Origin: Veillonella parvula
Lineage (GTDB): Bacteria; Bacillota; Negativicutes; Veillonellales; Veillonellaceae
Assembly: GCF_902810435.1 (NCBI RefSeq)
Contig: NZ_LR778174.1
Coordinates: forward strand, 248,001-312,000
Direction: 5' to 3'
DNA: 64,000 nt
The position numbers were made by a program, and so were the translations under genes. Under the pieces are notes generated by a model that did no database searches, was not told the DNA's origin, and saw only the letters and a list, made by a program, of their open reading frames with translations. Every line of letters begins with the position of its first letter. The stretch's first letter is position 1. Below are positions 34,434 through 42,647 of this stretch, in pieces.

Positions 34434-34482
34434 TGTATATTTTATAAAGGTTTATCCACATTAAGCTTTTATAAAATATACA
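34434..34482 (+). repeat. 15-bp perfect inverted repeat in the 5' region of the next gene
   Basis: TGTATATTTTATAAA (34434-34448) and TTTATAAAATATACA (34468-34482) with a 19-base loop. It lies 28 bp before the start codon and would form an AU-rich hairpin in the leader mRNA or a protein binding site. Confidence 0.6.
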
Positions 34483-34509
34483 GCTCGATAGCATGAGAGG
34501 GGCAGTCAT

Positions 34510-34872
34510 ATGAGTAAAATATTCACCATATTAACACTTTTGTGGCTACTCAGTATAGGGGGGACTACTAACGCAACGGACTGGTACTATGTTGGACCAG
34601 ATGCATCAGGAAACCAATTATTTATTGACAATGACAGTGTACAGAAGAGTGATTACGATGCGCTTTTGTGGCTGCGAGTTAATGAACTGGGTGGCGACGA
34701 ATTGCGATATAAAGTTTATATCAGTAGATATAATCGAACCATGGAAACATTGAAGGTAGATGCGTACATGTCAGACGGGACGCCGTATGAGAATGTAGAA
34801 TTTAATGAGAATCCTGAGCCCATTGCAGGGAACACAAATGGTCAAGCCATTTATATTTTATTATGGAAATAA
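34510..34872 (+). CDS. Exported adhesin-E-like small protein
   Basis: A 120-residue secreted protein. The signal peptide runs to about residue 22 (cleavage near TNATDW). The mature part has the pattern WYYVGPDASGNQLFIDNDSV followed by ALLWLRVNE, which resembles the surface-adhesin protein E family (repeated W-x-Y and D-x-x-S-V motifs). AT-rich upstream DNA carries a perfect inverted repeat. Its own terminator follows. The family assignment is tentative, export is clear. Confidence 0.65.
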   Translation: MSKIFTILTLLWLLSIGGTTNATDWYYVGPDASGNQLFIDNDSVQKSDYDALLWLRVNELGGDELRYKVYISRYNRTMETLKVDAYMSDGTPYENVEFNENPEPIAGNTNGQAIYILLWK

Positions 34873-34910
34873 AAGAACCATCTAGTACAGCAAACTAGAT
34901 GGTTCTTTTT
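34870..34910 (+). terminator. Rho-independent terminator
   Basis: AAAGAACCATCTAGT and ACTAGATGGTTCTTTTT arms overlap the stop codon of the gene. Confidence 0.85.
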
Positions 34911-34992
34911 ATGTGTAAAATATTTATAAAGCATTAGGGAATATTTTATATACTACATCCTCTAGATGTAGAGAATGGTATATATGAGGTTT

Positions 34993-36021
34993 TTAGACTT
35001 GAGCTGTATTGCGAGTCAACTCCAAGTCTTGAATCATTTGGAGATCGTCTTGAGGTGAACGACCGCCAGTAGTTAAGTAGCCACCAACCATGATACCGTT
35101 TAGGCCACCTTTTAGAGCATAAGCTTGTAAGTCTCGTAGATTTACTTCGCGGCCACCTGCAGTCCGTATCAATGCGTTTGGCAAGATGAAACGGAATACA
35201 GCGAAGGTACGTAAGATATCCAATGGACGTAAAGCTTCGTTGCTTTCAAATGGAGTCCCTTTAACAGGATTCAAAATGTTTAATGGTACGGAGTCAATAT
35301 GTAAACGTTTAAGTTCGAACGCCATTTCTACGCGTTGTTCTAATGTTTCGTTAAGACCAAGAATGCCGCCAGAGCAAACACGGATGCCTGCTTTTTGTGC
35401 ATTATCTATGGTAAACATTTTGTCTTCGTAGGAATGTGTTGTACAAATATCTGGGAAGTGACTAGGTGCCGTTTCGATATTGGAGTGGTATCGAGTAACG
35501 CCAACTTCTTTTAATTTGAGTGCTTGTTCGTAAGTTAACAACCCAAGAGAACAGCAGATTTCAAGGCCAATTTCATTTTTGATACGGCCTAATACATGGA
35601 TGATTTGATTAAATTCATCAGGGTTATTAGTATTACGACCACTTGTTACGATGGAAAAACGAATTGCACCAGCCTCTTTAGCTTTACGTGCTGCTTGGAG
35701 AATGCTTTCTTCATCCATGAAAGGATACTCCTGAACGCCTGTGTTGTGGTGTGCGGATTGAGCACAGAATTTACAGTTTTCAGGACATTTGCCGGATCGA
35801 GCATTAACAATGGCGCATACATCCACAGAATTATCATTGAAATGTTGGCGAATTTTATCAGCCATAGCGAGTAGAATCATAGTATCATCATCTGAAGTAT
35901 GAATCAGCTCGATTGCTTCTTCTTTTGTAATTTCGCCACCGTTCATGATGCGGTTTGCAATGGTAAGTATTTTTTCGTATGTACCCACTTGGGATGGTTG
36001 TTGATCTATAGGCAAAGCCAT
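34993..36021 (-). CDS. bioB: Biotin synthase
   Basis: Radical-SAM enzyme that inserts sulfur into dethiobiotin to give biotin. The radical-SAM cluster motif CPENCKFCAQS is near residues 74-84, preceded by the family hallmark NARSGK. Substrate and [2Fe-2S] ligands follow in EICCSLG, RYHSNIETA and the arginine of ALIRTAGGRE. The length of 342 is usual. GGAGG precedes the ATG. A BirA-type operator lies 76-106 bp upstream, so it is predicted to be repressed when biotin is ample. Its pathway partner bioD starts at the far end of the window. Confidence 0.97.
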   Translation of the reverse strand: MALPIDQQPSQVGTYEKILTIANRIMNGGEITKEEAIELIHTSDDDTMILLAMADKIRQHFNDNSVDVCAIVNARSGKCPENCKFCAQSAHHNTGVQEYPFMDEESILQAARKAKEAGAIRFSIVTSGRNTNNPDEFNQIIHVLGRIKNEIGLEICCSLGLLTYEQALKLKEVGVTRYHSNIETAPSHFPDICTTHSYEDKMFTIDNAQKAGIRVCSGGILGLNETLEQRVEMAFELKRLHIDSVPLNILNPVKGTPFESNEALRPLDILRTFAVFRFILPNALIRTAGGREVNLRDLQAYALKGGLNGIMVGGYLTTGGRSPQDDLQMIQDLELTRNTAQV

Positions 36022-36096
36022 AATAGCCTCCAGAAAATTGTTAACTTAATAAAACATAATATATTGACAATTTGATTGTAAACGTTCGCGTATAAA

Positions 36097-36127
36097 TTGT
36101 CAACTTAATGCGTGAATTGGTTAACAA
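36097..36127 (-). promoter_or_regulatory. BirA (biotin repressor) operator for bioB
   Basis: TTGTCAAC, 15 bases, GTTAACAA. This fits the Firmicutes BirA site TTGTTAAC-N15-GTTAACAA with one mismatch. A further half-site TTGTTAAC at 36038-36045 lies closer to the gene. The remainder of the gap between 36022 and 36347 is AT-rich and must hold the divergent promoters. Confidence 0.72.
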
Positions 36128-36347
36128 AAATAATAACATATTATGATTTATATCTTATGATAAAAGAATATGTGCTTATCTTATAATTTATATTTATTAA
36201 TAGTTAAGAGAAGTTTAGTTTAACTATATCTTTTTGATGCTAAATGATAGTTATTTTTAACTTATCTTTAAGGTTTTGTAGTATAATAAACTATTGTAAT
36301 TACTATATATAACTATAATAAGAATATTAATGGAGGAGTGGATATAG

Positions 36348-37619
36348 ATGCAGCCGTTTCGATTTATACACTGTGGTGATCTGCATTTAGGGGCACCCTT
36401 TCAATATGCTACAGGTATTAGCAGCGCTGTTGATCGCGCCGTAAGTGAAGCAACCTATGTAGCCTTAGATAAAATTATTGATACTGTTATTACAGAACAT
36501 GTTCATGCTGTCGTAATAGCTGGTGATATTTATAATAGCGAAGACCATAATTTAGAGGCTCAAGTCCGTTTTGTGCGCTCCATGTATCGCTTGGCGGAGC
36601 ATCGTATTGATGTCTATATGGTACAAGGTAACCATGATCCTGCTGAAAGCTGGAAAGCGCAACTGCAGATGCCAGATAATGTCCATATATTTTCTAGTGA
36701 ACAGGTACAACGTTTTCCGCTCATCGTTAACAATATAGAAATTGGTGGCGTATATGGTATTAGTTGTGGTCATGGTAATGAAAGCGACAATTATGCTCGT
36801 CAATACAGAGCTTTTGAACGGGATGAGTTTTCCCTTGCTGTCATGCATGGTACTGTAGGTTCTAGTGTGGGCTCTGAAAACCATAATGTAACAGGACCTT
36901 GTAATTTAACCGATTTAACAGAGGCCGCTATGGATTATTGGGCATTGGGCCATATTCATAAATCTCAAGTTCTTAGCGAGGAGCCTCTCGTAGTTTATGC
37001 TGGTAATTCGCAAGGATTGCATCGTAAAGAACATGGCCCTAAGGGATGTTATCTTGTATCCGTATCTCATAATGGTCATTGTGATTTGCGATTTATCGAT
37101 ACCTGCGCTGTCCGATTTGAGGAAATCAAAATCGATATTGCTGGCATGCAAAATGAAACAGATTTCTTAGAGATTTTGCGCCGTAAAAAAGAAAACTTGC
37201 GAAAGCAGCATAAGAAAAACATCTTGCTATCCATCGTTTTGTCCGGTACGGGACCTCTACATCGCCTATGTACGCAAGAGGGGATTCGAAAACTATGGTT
37301 GCAAGAGTCTCAAAATGAAGAGAAAGGCAAATCTATATTTGTTATGCCTTACCGTATCACTTCTAATACAAGACCTAGTATTAATCTAGTCGAACGACGT
37401 CTATTAACAGATGTAGTAGGTGATTACTTGCGTGCTTATGATGATATGGTAGATGGGGATGCGATACAGACTGCGCGCCAAATTATGGCGGATCGTCCTG
37501 AATTTAAGCGCTTAGGCGCATATGCGGATTTATTAAGTGATGAATTATTGGCACGAGCTTTGAAACGTTGTGAAATTGAAGGTGTTACTGTATTGATGGG
37601 GGCTAATGATGAACATTAA
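36348..37619 (+). CDS. yhaO: SbcD-like metallophosphoesterase (YhaO type)
   Basis: DNA repair exonuclease-type phosphoesterase of 423 residues. Calcineurin-like motifs are in order: GDLHLG near residue 10, IAGDIYNSED near 58, GNHDP near 93, MHGT near 165 and GHIHKSQ near 203. It resembles B. subtilis YhaO, and its stop overlaps the start of a YhaN-like ATPase by 14 bp. Together they would form an SbcCD/Mre11-Rad50-like complex acting on DNA ends. The start follows GGAGGAG. Confidence 0.9.
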   Translation: MQPFRFIHCGDLHLGAPFQYATGISSAVDRAVSEATYVALDKIIDTVITEHVHAVVIAGDIYNSEDHNLEAQVRFVRSMYRLAEHRIDVYMVQGNHDPAESWKAQLQMPDNVHIFSSEQVQRFPLIVNNIEIGGVYGISCGHGNESDNYARQYRAFERDEFSLAVMHGTVGSSVGSENHNVTGPCNLTDLTEAAMDYWALGHIHKSQVLSEEPLVVYAGNSQGLHRKEHGPKGCYLVSVSHNGHCDLRFIDTCAVRFEEIKIDIAGMQNETDFLEILRRKKENLRKQHKKNILLSIVLSGTGPLHRLCTQEGIRKLWLQESQNEEKGKSIFVMPYRITSNTRPSINLVERRLLTDVVGDYLRAYDDMVDGDAIQTARQIMADRPEFKRLGAYADLLSDELLARALKRCEIEGVTVLMGANDEH

Positions 37620-40503
37620 ACGCATACGATTTGATGAATTTGGCCCGTATCGTGACTGGTCTTTCACCACGGGTGACAATGGGGTTCAACTCATGTATGG
37701 CCCTAATGAAAGTGGTAAAACATCCTTGCTCGAAGGGATGCGCACCTTGTTATTTGGCGGTACTCATAAGGCTTATGGCCCTATGACGGGGGCCCTTGAT
37801 GTGGACCGTAATGGTGAAAGTTACTATATCGGTCGTAAGGGTAAGCAGTTAGACTTTTACAGCCCTGGTCATCCTGCCATCCATGAAGAGCCGGCTCAAC
37901 ATTGGTGGCATGGCATCGATAAAAAAACATATAACCGTATATTTGCGTTAACATTAGACGATCTACAAGGCCTTGATGTATTACAAGAGGTAGAGGTTCG
38001 TTCTCGATTCTTTGGCGCCGAAGGGGGAGAACACTTAGGTGGAGCTGTTAAGGATGTTGAAAAAGGGGCTACAGACCTACTTGTAGCATCCTCGAATGGT
38101 AAACGTCGCATCAATGTATTGATGGATGAGCTTAAAGAAAACCGTCAAAAGTTGAGTCAGTTGGCGGAGCATGAAGCGCAATATGTGGAATTACAAACCG
38201 TCTTTCACAGTACGGAGCAAACCGAAATGGAATTGCAAAATCAGTTGAAAGAATGGAAGGAATATCGGGATGGTATCGATGTAGTATTGCGTGCGTGGGA
38301 TACATATCGTCGCAGTGAAGAGGCGCGTATGCACATGCAGCAGTATAATAGTGAGCTCGCCTTGAGTCGTGATGAGTTCCTACGTCTTGATGAAGAAATA
38401 AAACGGGCTCGTGACAATATGCAATTATGGCAGGAAAAGGAAGCGGCATTGATGCCCGCCAACTTTAGTCCTGATAGCCCATTTGGAACTTACGGCCAAG
38501 ATATTGAAGACCTTATTCAACAAGGTGCTAAATGGGAGCAATTACGCCGTGAGTGCGAAGAAGGCGATGCGTACATCCGTAAGGTTAGAGAACAATTAGA
38601 GTTTTCACGCACCTTACATTCTGCGTGGCGTCACGATGAGCCAATGGCAGAAGACATCAATTGGTTTGATGGAGAACGTTTGGCAAGTCGTTTGCGCACC
38701 GCAAAAGAACAACTTTTACATTGGCAAGACCGCAAGCCTGCAGAGGCTACCGATGAGGTGCCGACGGCGAACCTTGATGGTGCAACTTTACCTAACTTTA
38801 GTGAAGAAGAATTAGCTAAAAAAGAATATTTAGAACGTGAATTAGATCGTATCTTAATGGATATAGATCAAGTAGAGGCTAGACTAGAGGCTAGACGGAA
38901 TAGTTATGGTTCAGACGCACAGCCCACAATTTTGCCAAAATGGCTACAACGCATTAGTGGTATAGGTGCTGTTATAGCTGTATTGGTAGTATTAGCAGGC
39001 CTGTTGGTTCTTGAATCTGCATTATATACTATAGGTGGTTTTATTTTCTTGATTCTATCTATGGGGCTATTCTGGTATGCTACCTGGAGGCTTCATAATG
39101 GTAACTCTGATGTGTCTAAATTAAACTATGAGTTACAAATTTTATCTTCCCGTAAATCTGATGTAGAACATCAGCTAGAGGCTTTGATCAAGGCTGCTAC
39201 ACCTACAGTGAGCCCTGTACCATCCTTAGAAGGAGAGGCACATCTTGAGCGTTGGATTCAGGAAGGGCATACCTTACAAGGTATTTATGATGAAGCCCTC
39301 GCAGCATGGCAAAACTGGTTACCCCGAGGGGCGGCTAAGAGTCTCGATGAAGATGATTTCTTTGGTCTCAAACATGAATATGATCAATATCATGAGCAAC
39401 TACGCACTATAGAAGGCTATGAAAAGCGTTTAGCGGAGCATAAAGAAGGTCTACGCATTATTGAAGACCAAGCGATGGCTTTATGGTATAACCTTGGAAT
39501 AGAGTCACCAGTATCTCCTACGGAATTAAAACGTATTTATAATCAATATAAGAACTTTCAACAAAATAAAATTGTATGGGAACAAAAGGAAGCACAACGT
39601 AAAAGCTTCCGCAATGAATACGATAATTGGCACCGCAAGGAAAAAGAACTACTCCTTCGCCAAAAAGAACTGCTTCATAAAGCTGGTATGGAAAGTTCCA
39701 ACGAGTATCGTCAACATCTTATCGATGAGGACCAATATAAACAGTGGCAAACTATTTACAAGCAAAGTCAGGTACAGCTGGATTTACTTGCTCCTGATGC
39801 GGAGAATAAAGACCTGTTCTATCGTCGTTTGCGAGAAGGCAACAAAGATAACTGGTTAGATGAATTGGCTCACTCTGAGCGTGAAATAGCCTCTATTGAA
39901 GATAAATTGGCTACCTTGTACGAGCGCCGTGGTCAAATCGTTGAAGCAATGCGTACACTTGGATCTGACCAGGAGCAACACCAAATGTTGCAAGAACGAG
40001 AGGCTTTACAAAGTGAATTAGAGTCTGCACTAGAAGATTGGGCTACACAAGTATTGATAAGCCATTGTATGGATAAGGCTCAACAATCGTATGAACAAGA
40101 AAAACAACCTCATATGTTAGAGCTTGCCTCCTCTTATGTTGAAAAACTAACTGGTGAGAGGTATACACTTGATATTCTAGGCATCAATAAAGGGGTAGCA
40201 CTTATCAACAATAATGGGGAACGACTAGAACTTAAATTTTGGTCCAGTGGTCTAGCTGACCAAGTATACTTGGCCTTGCGTCTCGCTTTAGCAAAGGTAT
40301 TCTCTTATCAAGTAGAATCCTTGCCGATTATCTTGGACGATATTCTTGTGCGCTTTGATGAAAATCGTCAACGTAGTGCTTTAGAGTTATTGGCTGAGCT
40401 TGGAAAAAATCAACAGATTTGGCTCTTTACTTGTCAACGCTCCGTATATGATATGGCTCAATCTATTATGGGCATCGATTGCCATAGATTGAGTCGTAGC
40501 TAA
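37606..40503 (+). CDS. yhaN: SMC/Rad50-like ATPase with central membrane segment (YhaN type)
   Basis: A 965-residue partner of the phosphoesterase. The N-terminal Walker A YGPNESGKTSLL is near residue 31 and the C-terminal half-domain has the Walker B region LPIILDDILVRFDENR near 912. Between them lie long coiled coils. In the middle (about residues 450-500) is a hydrophobic hairpin (IGAVIAVLVVLAGLLVLESA, then FIFLILSMGLFWYATW), a feature of YhaN as opposed to SbcC, which has a zinc hook there. Two adjacent ATGs (37606, 37609) are possible starts. Translationally coupled to the gene before. Confidence 0.9.
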   Translation: MMNIKRIRFDEFGPYRDWSFTTGDNGVQLMYGPNESGKTSLLEGMRTLLFGGTHKAYGPMTGALDVDRNGESYYIGRKGKQLDFYSPGHPAIHEEPAQHWWHGIDKKTYNRIFALTLDDLQGLDVLQEVEVRSRFFGAEGGEHLGGAVKDVEKGATDLLVASSNGKRRINVLMDELKENRQKLSQLAEHEAQYVELQTVFHSTEQTEMELQNQLKEWKEYRDGIDVVLRAWDTYRRSEEARMHMQQYNSELALSRDEFLRLDEEIKRARDNMQLWQEKEAALMPANFSPDSPFGTYGQDIEDLIQQGAKWEQLRRECEEGDAYIRKVREQLEFSRTLHSAWRHDEPMAEDINWFDGERLASRLRTAKEQLLHWQDRKPAEATDEVPTANLDGATLPNFSEEELAKKEYLERELDRILMDIDQVEARLEARRNSYGSDAQPTILPKWLQRISGIGAVIAVLVVLAGLLVLESALYTIGGFIFLILSMGLFWYATWRLHNGNSDVSKLNYELQILSSRKSDVEHQLEALIKAATPTVSPVPSLEGEAHLERWIQEGHTLQGIYDEALAAWQNWLPRGAAKSLDEDDFFGLKHEYDQYHEQLRTIEGYEKRLAEHKEGLRIIEDQAMALWYNLGIESPVSPTELKRIYNQYKNFQQNKIVWEQKEAQRKSFRNEYDNWHRKEKELLLRQKELLHKAGMESSNEYRQHLIDEDQYKQWQTIYKQSQVQLDLLAPDAENKDLFYRRLREGNKDNWLDELAHSEREIASIEDKLATLYERRGQIVEAMRTLGSDQEQHQMLQEREALQSELESALEDWATQVLISHCMDKAQQSYEQEKQPHMLELASSYVEKLTGERYTLDILGINKGVALINNNGERLELKFWSSGLADQVYLALRLALAKVFSYQVESLPIILDDILVRFDENRQRSALELLAELGKNQQIWLFTCQRSVYDMAQSIMGIDCHRLSRS

Positions 40504-40556
40504 ATGAATTTCAGACTTGAATTAAAGATTCAGTCAAATTAAAGTGGTAATGAAAT

Positions 40557-40594
40557 AATAATCCCTGTGGAGGCATATGCTTTCACAGGGATTA
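40557..40594 (+). terminator. Probable terminator after yhaN
   Basis: TAATCCCTGTG pairs with CACAGGGATTA; the following sequence has only short T-runs (ATTATT), so efficiency is uncertain. Confidence 0.6.
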
Positions 40595-40629
40595 TTAGGG
40601 ATTATTAAAGAATAAATAATGTAAGTGAT

Positions 40630-40657
40630 TGTAACTAAAGTAACTGTTTTAGTTACA
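40630..40657 (+). promoter_or_regulatory. Operator-like inverted repeat upstream of the heme operon
   Basis: TGTAACTAAA (40630-40639), 8 bases, TTTAGTTACA (40648-40657). The perfect 10-bp arms lie about 45 bp before hemE in the expected promoter zone. Which repressor or activator would bind is unknown. Confidence 0.55.
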
Positions 40658-40699
40658 CAAGTGTGTTAGTATACATTTAGAATGAAAGGGGTTGGGTAC

Positions 40700-41743
40700 T
40701 TGAACACAGCATATTTGGACATGATCCAAGGAAAGAACCCTGGTGTAACGCCTGTGTGGTATATGCGTCAAGCTGGCCGTAGCCAAGCGGAATATCGCAA
40801 AATCAAAGAAAAATATACTTTATTTGAAATTACAAAAGAACCTGAGCTATGTGCTCGCGTTACGGAATTACCTGTTAAGGAATACGGCGTCGATGCGGCG
40901 ATTCTCTACAAAGATATTATGAGCCCTATGGTGGCTATGAATGTAAATGTAGCGCTCAAGGCTGGTGTGGGGCCTGTATTTAGCACGCCTATCCGCTCTA
41001 TGGCTGATGTGGATAAATTAGAAACCTTTGATCCTACAAAGGTAGATTATATTGCGAAAACGATTACATTATTAACTTCTGGCATGCTCGACGTGCCGCT
41101 CATTGGTTTTTGTGGTGCACCGTTTACGATTGCATCCTACCTTATCGAAGGGGGCCCAACGAAAAATTACAATAAGACTCGTGGCATGCTCATAGGTGCT
41201 CCTCATGTGTGGAATGCACTGATGACTAAACTGGCGGACATGTCCATTGCGTACTTATCCATGCAAGCCGAAGCGGGTGCTAATGCACTTCAGATCTTTG
41301 ACTCTTGGGTAGGTGCTGTTAATGCAGACCAGTATAAACAAGGAATTTACCCTCATATGGAGCGGATTATAAAGACTGTGAAAGCTAAATATCCTCATTT
41401 GCCAATGGCCATGAATGGTGTTGGTACGGATCATTTGGTGTCTATTTGGTCTCACTTGCCTTTAGATGTCATTGCCCTTGATTGGCGTAGTTCCATTGTT
41501 ATGGCGAATGAACGGGGTGTAACGCAAACCGTGCAAGGTAACTTGGATCCAGCGTATCTGTTCGGGGACGAAAAAACATTGGCTCACGAAGTAGATCGTA
41601 TTTTGCTCGAAGGAGTTCGCTATGGTCGCCATATCTTTAATTTAGGTCATGGCGTATTCCCCGAGGCAGATCCTCAAAAACTCCATTGGCTAACGGACTA
41701 TGTGCATGAACGTAGTCGTGAAATTTGGGCTCAAGAGAGGTAA
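40700..41743 (+). CDS. hemE: Uroporphyrinogen decarboxylase
   Basis: Converts uroporphyrinogen III into coproporphyrinogen III in the cytoplasm. The signature PVWYMRQAGRSQAEYR, with the catalytic-site arginines, is near residues 18-33. Further family segments are GFCGAPFTIASYLIEGG, the DSWVGA motif and the end NLGHGVFPEADPQ. The length is 347. TTG 40700 is preferred because AAAGGGG lies 10 nt ahead and the N-terminus then matches the family. An ATG at 40682 (353 residues) is the alternative. First gene of the heme cluster, with hemH 4 bp after the stop. Confidence 0.95.
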   Translation: MNTAYLDMIQGKNPGVTPVWYMRQAGRSQAEYRKIKEKYTLFEITKEPELCARVTELPVKEYGVDAAILYKDIMSPMVAMNVNVALKAGVGPVFSTPIRSMADVDKLETFDPTKVDYIAKTITLLTSGMLDVPLIGFCGAPFTIASYLIEGGPTKNYNKTRGMLIGAPHVWNALMTKLADMSIAYLSMQAEAGANALQIFDSWVGAVNADQYKQGIYPHMERIIKTVKAKYPHLPMAMNGVGTDHLVSIWSHLPLDVIALDWRSSIVMANERGVTQTVQGNLDPAYLFGDEKTLAHEVDRILLEGVRYGRHIFNLGHGVFPEADPQKLHWLTDYVHERSREIWAQER

Positions 41744-41747
41744 ATTA

Positions 41748-42647
41748 GTGAAAGTAGAAAAAAAAGGATTATTATTCCTGTCTTATGGTAGCCCTTTAAG
41801 TAAGGATGATTTAGTACCCTATATGACGAGTATTCGTCGTGGCCGTGTACCAACGAAAGAAGAGATTGCTAATCTTACTAAGCGTTATGATACAATCGGT
41901 CAATGGGAAAATGTTGAACTTCAAACTATGGCAGAGTGCCAATATAGAACCTTGCTTACTCTGTTGCCGACTATGCCTTCCGCTATTGGTTTTTTACACA
42001 TGAAACCGTCCATTGCAGATGCAGTTGACTCCTTAGTCCAGCAAGGAGTGGAGCATATTATCGCTATTGTAACGGCTCCATTCTTCACCGCTCTCGGTAC
42101 TGGAGCTTATGAAAAACAAGTGCAAGTAGCTATTTCCAACCATGATAATATGACATTCGACTTTATCCGTTCCTGGTGGGATCAACCAACTTTCAAGGAA
42201 TACTGGGTAAAAGCAGTTTCAAAGTGTGTGAATATTAATAAAGATTTATTTGTTATTTTTAGTGCTCACAGTATCCCTCTTATCAATAATCATGGTGGCG
42301 ATTCGTATGCATTAGCGTTGGAGGAAAGTGCTAAAGAGATTGCTGAACATTGTAAATTACCGAAATGGACTGTAGCGTGGCAAAGTGCAGCTCCTCATGG
42401 GCAATGGTTGGGCCCTACTGTAGAGGATGCTATCAACGAAGCCTTACAAACTGGTGCTAATCGCATTGTTTTTGTACCATTTGGATTTGTAAGCAATCAC
42501 GTTGAAGTATTGTATGATAATGATGTGGAGTGTAAAGAACTCGTTGAAGCAGAGAGCGCAACATATATGCGTGCACCCATGCCAAATTGTAATGAAACAT
42601 TTTTACAAGCAATGGCGAGTGCAATAATAGAAAGGATTCATTCGTGA
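41748..42647 (+). CDS. hemH: Ferrochelatase (coproporphyrin ferrochelatase)
   Basis: Inserts ferrous iron into a porphyrin ring. The catalytic histidine is in the segment FSAHSIPL near residue 177, and the second acidic site in FGFVSNHVEVLYD near 248. The family opening is LLFLSYGSP. Together with HemQ downstream, the expected substrate is coproporphyrin III, so the name CpfC applies. GTG 41748 behind AGAGAGG is used; an in-frame ATG at 41700 lies inside hemE. The TGA stop overlaps the GTG start of hemY. Confidence 0.92.
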   Translation: MKVEKKGLLFLSYGSPLSKDDLVPYMTSIRRGRVPTKEEIANLTKRYDTIGQWENVELQTMAECQYRTLLTLLPTMPSAIGFLHMKPSIADAVDSLVQQGVEHIIAIVTAPFFTALGTGAYEKQVQVAISNHDNMTFDFIRSWWDQPTFKEYWVKAVSKCVNINKDLFVIFSAHSIPLINNHGGDSYALALEESAKEIAEHCKLPKWTVAWQSAAPHGQWLGPTVEDAINEALQTGANRIVFVPFGFVSNHVEVLYDNDVECKELVEAESATYMRAPMPNCNETFLQAMASAIIERIHS

